Part shown: positions 4,753-8,168 of the stretch, one piece after another
How the letters are laid out: each line of letters begins with the position of its first letter
Position numbering within the stretch: position 1 is the stretch's first letter
Assembly: GCA_017537105.1 (NCBI GenBank)
Contig: JAFWBZ010000072.1
Coordinates: forward strand, 1 to 8,168
Source: Clostridia bacterium
GTDB lineage: Bacteria; Bacillota; Clostridia; Christensenellales; Aristaeellaceae
Direction of reading: 5' to 3'
Length of the DNA: 8,168 nt
Position numbers and translations under genes: made by a program
The notes under the pieces: generated by a model
What the model saw: the letters and a program-made list of their open reading frames with translations, nothing else
Told to the model about the DNA's origin: nothing
Database searches by the model: none

Positions 4753-5073
4753 ATGGTTATCATTTGTAACGATTACGGCCGCGCAAGGGCCCCGGCCGGC
4801 TCGCCTGCGGCGCTGGCCCGGCGCCAGCAGCAGCTGTACGACCGCCACGACGCGCTGGAGGATGCCTGCTTCAGCCTGCGTTTGGCCATCGAGGCGCTGC
4901 GGAGCTGCTGCACACCGCAGGATTCCTCCGGGCATCTGGACGACCTGGAGGCGCTTTCGGATATCGCCGCCGGACTCGCCCGGGACCGGGACGCGGTGCG
5001 CGAGACGCTGGCGAGGCTGGAGGCCGCGGAGCACGCCGCGCTGAAGCGCGAGGCCCAGCGGGACGCGCTGTAA
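4753..5073 (+). CDS. Small helical protein of the phage-like rightward arm, unknown function
   Basis: A 106-residue protein that is not recognised. After a short hydrophobic start (MVIIC) it is rich in Ala, Arg, Asp, Glu and Leu with heptad-like spacing. Two predicted helical stretches, about residues 20-50 and 62-102, suggest a coiled coil. No membrane segment or catalytic motif is seen. It is the first gene behind the consensus promoter, with a leader of about 34 bases. The ribosome site is odd: GAGGTGAT (4747-4754), a good match to the anti-Shine-Dalgarno sequence, runs into the ATG at 4753. A GTG at 4750 is in frame. Position as first early gene of a phage-like operon is inferred. Confidence 0.7.
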   Translation: MVIICNDYGRARAPAGSPAALARRQQQLYDRHDALEDACFSLRLAIEALRSCCTPQDSSGHLDDLEALSDIAAGLARDRDAVRETLARLEAAEHAALKREAQRDAL

Positions 5074-5119
5074 GAGAGGTCCCATCCAAAAAACCCTTTG
5101 GAAGAAGAAAGGAGCGGTT

Positions 5120-5641
5120 ATGACGCAAAAGCAGGTGATCGCCATGCTGCGGGAACACCGCGGGTGTGTCGGGCGCTGCGGGCACATCGACGCCGAGATC
5201 CTCCGGCTGCAGCGCGCCATCCGGGCGGCGCGGGCACAGTACGAGCTCGACCTCGCCGCGCCCCCGATGAGCCGGTTGGACGGCATGCCCCGGAGCGGCT
5301 TTTCCGGCAGCCCCACCGAGCGGGCGGCGATGGCGATGGCGGACGAGCGCCGGTTCGAGGAGAGCGAGGCCCGGGAGATCATCCGGCGGCTGGAGGTGGA
5401 AATCGCCCGGCTGCAGGCAGAGCGCGAGGAGCTCGCGCTGTGGATTCAATACGTCGATTCGTGGCTGGCCGGGCTACCGGACCAGGAGCGCTGGGTGATC
5501 GAGCGCCACCTGGTCGACGGCGAGATCTGGCACGAGATCGGCCTGCAGTACCGCGACAGGTTCTGCGACGACATCAGCCGCGACCGCCTGAAGCGCATGC
5601 AGCAGCGGGCGCTGGACCGCATCTGGGCGATGGTGTCATAG
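5120..5641 (+). CDS. Phage-type DNA-binding protein with sigma-region-4-like C-terminus
   Basis: A 173-residue protein with a clear AAAGGAG ribosome site (5108-5114) 5 bases before the ATG. Residues 22-45 and 76-110 are charged helices, likely coiled coil. The C-terminus, LPDQERWVIERHLVDGEIWHEIG and on to DRLKRMQQRALDRIW (residues 119-169), has the layout of sigma-70 region 4. A similar layout occurs in the ArpU/RinA/DUF1492-type regulators that activate late genes in Gram-positive phages. It is 46 bp after the first small gene and likely in one operon. No late genes follow; the next gene converges from the other side. A DNA-binding role is probable, the target is unknown. Confidence 0.75.
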   Translation: MTQKQVIAMLREHRGCVGRCGHIDAEILRLQRAIRAARAQYELDLAAPPMSRLDGMPRSGFSGSPTERAAMAMADERRFEESEAREIIRRLEVEIARLQAEREELALWIQYVDSWLAGLPDQERWVIERHLVDGEIWHEIGLQYRDRFCDDISRDRLKRMQQRALDRIWAMVS

Positions 5642-5678
5642 GGAGAAATCCTGAATGAATGGAGCTTTCGACAAAGCG

Positions 5679-5706
5679 GGGGCAGGCGATGCACATCGCC
5701 TGCCCC
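5679..5706. terminator. 13-bp stem hairpin between converging genes
   Basis: GGGGCAGGCGATG (5679-5691) and CATCGCCTGCCCC (5694-5706) form a perfect 13-bp GC-rich stem with a 2-base loop (CA). A smaller GCTTT-CGAC-AAAGC hairpin (5664-5677) adjoins it. The T-tracts on both sides are poor. Its place between the stops at 5641 and 5718 suggests a shared terminator. Confidence 0.6.
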
Positions 5707-5717
5707 GCGTCGTCGAA

Positions 5718-8168
5718 TTATTCTTCCGCCTGCGCCTCCGTGAGGACGACGCAGAACTCGGAGAAGCCGAGGGTGTGGAACCGGACGACGGCCTTGCCGT
5801 TCTTCCGTTCCAACTCCGCGTCCAGCGCCCGGCCGTCGGCGACCCGCACGACCTGCGCGGCCTCCCCCGGTCCATCCAGCGTGAGCTCCACCTCGACGCT
5901 CTGCCGGGGTTCAATTTTCATGCCGTTCAGCTCGATGCCGATGTCAAACACCCGCGGCCGCTGGCCCTCGGGGATGTCAACGGCCTGCCGCGCGGTCCGC
6001 ACGCAGCGCCCGTAGCGGAAGGTCCCGCGCTGGATCTCGATGATGGCGGGCGTGGCGCCGTCGGGCACCCCGGCCTGTTCGCCGTAGCGGATGGCCAGGC
6101 CGTAGTCGGAGCAGCGGAACCGGAGCACGCCGGGCCGGTAGCGCAGCGCGCCGGTCACGATGGTGCCGATCGCGGCGGATGTCTCCTCCCCTTCGGGCTG
6201 CGGCTCCAGCACAAAGGTGTAGGCGCTTCCGCTCTTTCCGTGGAGCTGAACCGTCTTGAACTCCGCCGCCTCCAGCGGCACCGGATCGCCCGCATCGCCG
6301 ACGAGCACCGCCATCGGCACGTCTCCCTTTTTTGCGCGCACCCGGTCGCGGTAGGTCACGGTGACCTCCACCGGACCCCGGGGCGCGACCTGCGCGCCGT
6401 CCGGGCCTGCGAAGCCGATGGCGTAGAAGCGCGCAAAGGCCAGTTCCTCGCCGCGCTCCCCCTTCGCCCAGCGCTTCGTCCGCGCCACCAGCGCGTCAAA
6501 GGTCTCCTCGCTCCGCTTGAGATCCTGCACCTCCAGCGTGGCTCGGGCGGGGATCTTCGCCTCGGGCCCGAAGGCCGCACGCACGGTCCAGTCCGCGCCC
6601 TCCGCGGTCAGCGAGCGGGGCTCCTTTTCGACCTTGCGGTCGTAAGCCCGGTTGACCAGGCCGTAGCCCACCACGCGGACGTCGGAGGTGGAGTAGGTCT
6701 CGCCGTGGTAGACGGCGCAGTCGTTGTTGCCCTCCACCGTGGTGAAGGAGGTGACGCGGCCGCTGGCGTCGGTGACCACATCCGTGATGATGCCCACGTG
6801 GTCGGCATCGTGGTTGTTCTCCCAGTCGAAGAAGGCCAGGTCGCCCACCATCGGGTTGTAGTCCGCGCGGGCGGCGTACAGTCCCTGCTTCTTCAGCGCG
6901 CGGATCCAGCGCTCGTTGTTCCCGCAGTAGACAAAGCTCGATTCCGGGATGTCCGCGTAGAACAGGCAGAAGCTCACGTACATGGCGCACCAGTCCACAT
7001 AGGGCACGCCGTACCAGTCGCCGTAGCGGTTGTAGCCCTGGCGCTTGCCCTTCTCGTCCACCATGAAGTCGATCCTGCTCTCGCGATAGCCCACCTGGGA
7101 CAGCGCAATGGCCACCAGATCCCGGGGCCACTCGCCGGTCTTCTTCACGCCCCGCATGGAGCGCTCCCACTGGGCCCGGGTCTCCTGCGCGTGCACCGCG
7201 CAGGGGATCGTCACGCTGGCGGTGGCGGTCTGCCGGTAGATGTCCTCCAGGGTCACGGTCAGCGTGACGTCGGTCACCTTGCCGGTCACCGGCAGCTTCA
7301 CCTCGATGGACTCCTCAAACCGGTCGGAGGTGTAGACCACACTGCGGCCCTGGGTGACCTCGATTTTGCAGGAGGCCAGCTCCGCGCCATCGTTGCACGC
7401 CAGCGAGAAGCGAACGGGATCGCCGCCGAAGGTGGACAGGGCCTCCGACTCCACGGAGACCAGCAACTCCGGGGCGTCCACGGCGTCCACGCTGATGTGG
7501 GCGCTGTCCTCGGAACCATCCTCGCCGACGGCCGTCAGCGCGAAGGTGTAGCGACCCTCCAGGGAGGGCGTCATTCCGAAGGAGGTCGCGCCGCCGTCCA
7601 GCGTTCCGGAGGATATGCTTCCGGCGGGATCGGTCAATACGTAATGCAGGGAGGCCGCGCGGTCCGCGGCAAAGCTGAACGTCACCGTGCGACCCAGCAG
7701 GGCCACGGAGGTCGAGGCGGACAGCGACATGATCTTCACCGGCTCCGGCGCCTCCGTGGGCTCCGGCGTCTCGCTGGGCTCCGGCGTCTCACTGGGCTCC
7801 GGGGTCTCGTCCGCCGCACCGGTCTCTTCTGCGCCGGTCTCCTGCGCGGGCACCTCCGAGGACGCGGGCGCCTGGGAATCCTCCGGCACTGCCGTCGGCG
7901 CGTCCCCGCCGGTCTGCTCCGGCACAGGAGCGTCGCCACTGTTCGGTGCCTCGGTCTGCGCGGGGCCAGACGGCGCTTCCGTCGCCTCGGGCTTCGGCGT
8001 CTCCGGCGTGGGGGTTTCCGGCTTGGGCGTCTCGGGCTTCGGCGTCTCGGGCACGGGGGTCTCCGGCTTCGGTGTCTCCGGCTTTGGCGTCTCCGGCTTC
8101 GGCGTCTCGGGCTTGGGCTCCGGCTTCGGCTCCGGCTTGGGCTCCGAAACCTGGGACGCCTCCTCCTC
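5718..8168 (-). CDS. Partial: large secreted Ig-like/CHAP-domain protein (cell-wall amidase or peptidase)
   Basis: The frame is open to the right edge, so 816 C-terminal residues are visible and the start and any signal peptide are outside. From the edge, residues 9-66 are Pro-Glu-Thr-Lys repeats and 67-145 an Ala/Glu/Pro/Thr-rich linker ending in SETPEP repeats. Residues of about 146-230 and 231-325 are two Ig-like beta domains. About 340-510 is a CHAP domain with the active-site Cys in DWCAMYVSF (Cys394), the His in DHVGIITDV (His457) and VEGNND (479-482) as the third site. CHAP enzymes cut peptidoglycan amide bonds. About 515-610 and 690-790 are two related beta modules, each ending in an A/V-(R)-F-x-x-I-G-x-x-(L/G) strand and a PVEV/SVEV strand. 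The C-terminus is LTEAQAEE with no LPXTG signal. Extracellular location is inferred. Confidence 0.88.
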   Translation of the reverse strand, partial: EEEASQVSEPKPEPKPEPKPETPKPETPKPETPKPETPVPETPKPETPKPETPTPETPKPEATEAPSGPAQTEAPNSGDAPVPEQTGGDAPTAVPEDSQAPASSEVPAQETGAEETGAADETPEPSETPEPSETPEPTEAPEPVKIMSLSASTSVALLGRTVTFSFAADRAASLHYVLTDPAGSISSGTLDGGATSFGMTPSLEGRYTFALTAVGEDGSEDSAHISVDAVDAPELLVSVESEALSTFGGDPVRFSLACNDGAELASCKIEVTQGRSVVYTSDRFEESIEVKLPVTGKVTDVTLTVTLEDIYRQTATASVTIPCAVHAQETRAQWERSMRGVKKTGEWPRDLVAIALSQVGYRESRIDFMVDEKGKRQGYNRYGDWYGVPYVDWCAMYVSFCLFYADIPESSFVYCGNNERWIRALKKQGLYAARADYNPMVGDLAFFDWENNHDADHVGIITDVVTDASGRVTSFTTVEGNNDCAVYHGETYSTSDVRVVGYGLVNRAYDRKVEKEPRSLTAEGADWTVRAAFGPEAKIPARATLEVQDLKRSEETFDALVARTKRWAKGERGEELAFARFYAIGFAGPDGAQVAPRGPVEVTVTYRDRVRAKKGDVPMAVLVGDAGDPVPLEAAEFKTVQLHGKSGSAYTFVLEPQPEGEETSAAIGTIVTGALRYRPGVLRFRCSDYGLAIRYGEQAGVPDGATPAIIEIQRGTFRYGRCVRTARQAVDIPEGQRPRVFDIGIELNGMKIEPRQSVEVELTLDGPGEAAQVVRVADGRALDAELERKNGKAVVRFHTLGFSEFCVVLTEAQAEE
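7737..7808 (-). repeat. 18-bp tandem repeats coding SETPEP
   Basis: Four consecutive 6-residue units (ETPEPS, ETPEPS, ETPEPT, EAPEPV) within the large CHAP gene. The DNA units are near identical with only a few base changes. They form the end of the flexible linker before the first Ig-like domain and are a likely site of length variation by slippage. Confidence 0.8.
7971..8144 (-). repeat. Tandem repeats coding PKPE / PETPK
   Basis: Three PKPE units (12 bp) pass into about nine PETPK-type units (15 bp), one with Val and one with Thr in place of Lys. Such Pro-rich stalks span or lie along the cell wall in Gram-positive surface proteins. The repeat runs close to the window edge but seems to begin within it, after the non-repetitive EEEASQVS. 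Confidence 0.85.

Noticed and set aside
7971..8144. CRISPR-like short repeats
   Set aside because: Repeats are contiguous without unique spacers and keep one reading frame as PETPK units, so they are coding repeats.

Overview
The window is GC-rich DNA, probably from an anaerobic Firmicute of the Clostridia (gut Oscillospirales/Christensenellales type). This is inferred from strong AGGAGG ribosome sites, sigma-70 promoters, a DhaS-like TetR regulator, a cytidylate-kinase-like protein and a huge secreted CHAP/Ig-like protein with Pro-Glu-Thr-Lys repeats. No tRNA, rRNA, CRISPR array, integrase or transposase was seen. High GC opens many long antisense reading frames; these are treated as shadows.

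Left part (1-2480). On the minus strand lie the first 17 codons of an Ogt/MGMT-type alkyltransferase (cut by the edge) and, upstream of it, a short single-domain MGMT-family protein with an intact PCHR motif. They are separated by a 140-bp near-perfectly centred palindrome with 17-bp perfect terminal inverted repeats, a MITE-like element. Next come an extended SDR/epimerase gene (minus) and, divergent from it, a TetR-family regulator (plus). Their shared control region holds overlapping opposed promoters, a pair of 19-bp direct repeats spaced 29 bp, and hairpins in the SDR leader.

Middle part (2481-3334). A cytidylate-kinase-like gene (plus) follows, with an extended -10 promoter. A 15-bp perfect inverted repeat with A- and T-tracts at its ends forms a bidirectional terminator shared with the converging gene.

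Phage-like regulatory module (3335-5641). An XRE/Cro-type repressor and an overlapping ImmA/IrrE-type zinc metallopeptidase are transcribed leftward. Two small genes are transcribed rightward: an unrecognised charged helical protein and a phage-type protein with a sigma-region-4-like C-terminus. Between the arms is a compact switch. It has a consensus rightward promoter (TTGACA-17-TATAAT) whose -35 lies inside a perfect 19-bp palindrome, two related palindromes, and a good leftward promoter (TGGACA-17-TATACT). This looks like the immunity region of a prophage, ICE or satellite without the rest of the element, and is the most interesting part of the window.

Right part (5642-8168). A 13-bp stem hairpin separates the phage-like arm from a converging large gene whose 5' end lies beyond the window. 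It encodes a secreted protein with Pro-rich repeats, two Ig-like beta domains, a CHAP amidase domain and two related C-terminal beta modules.
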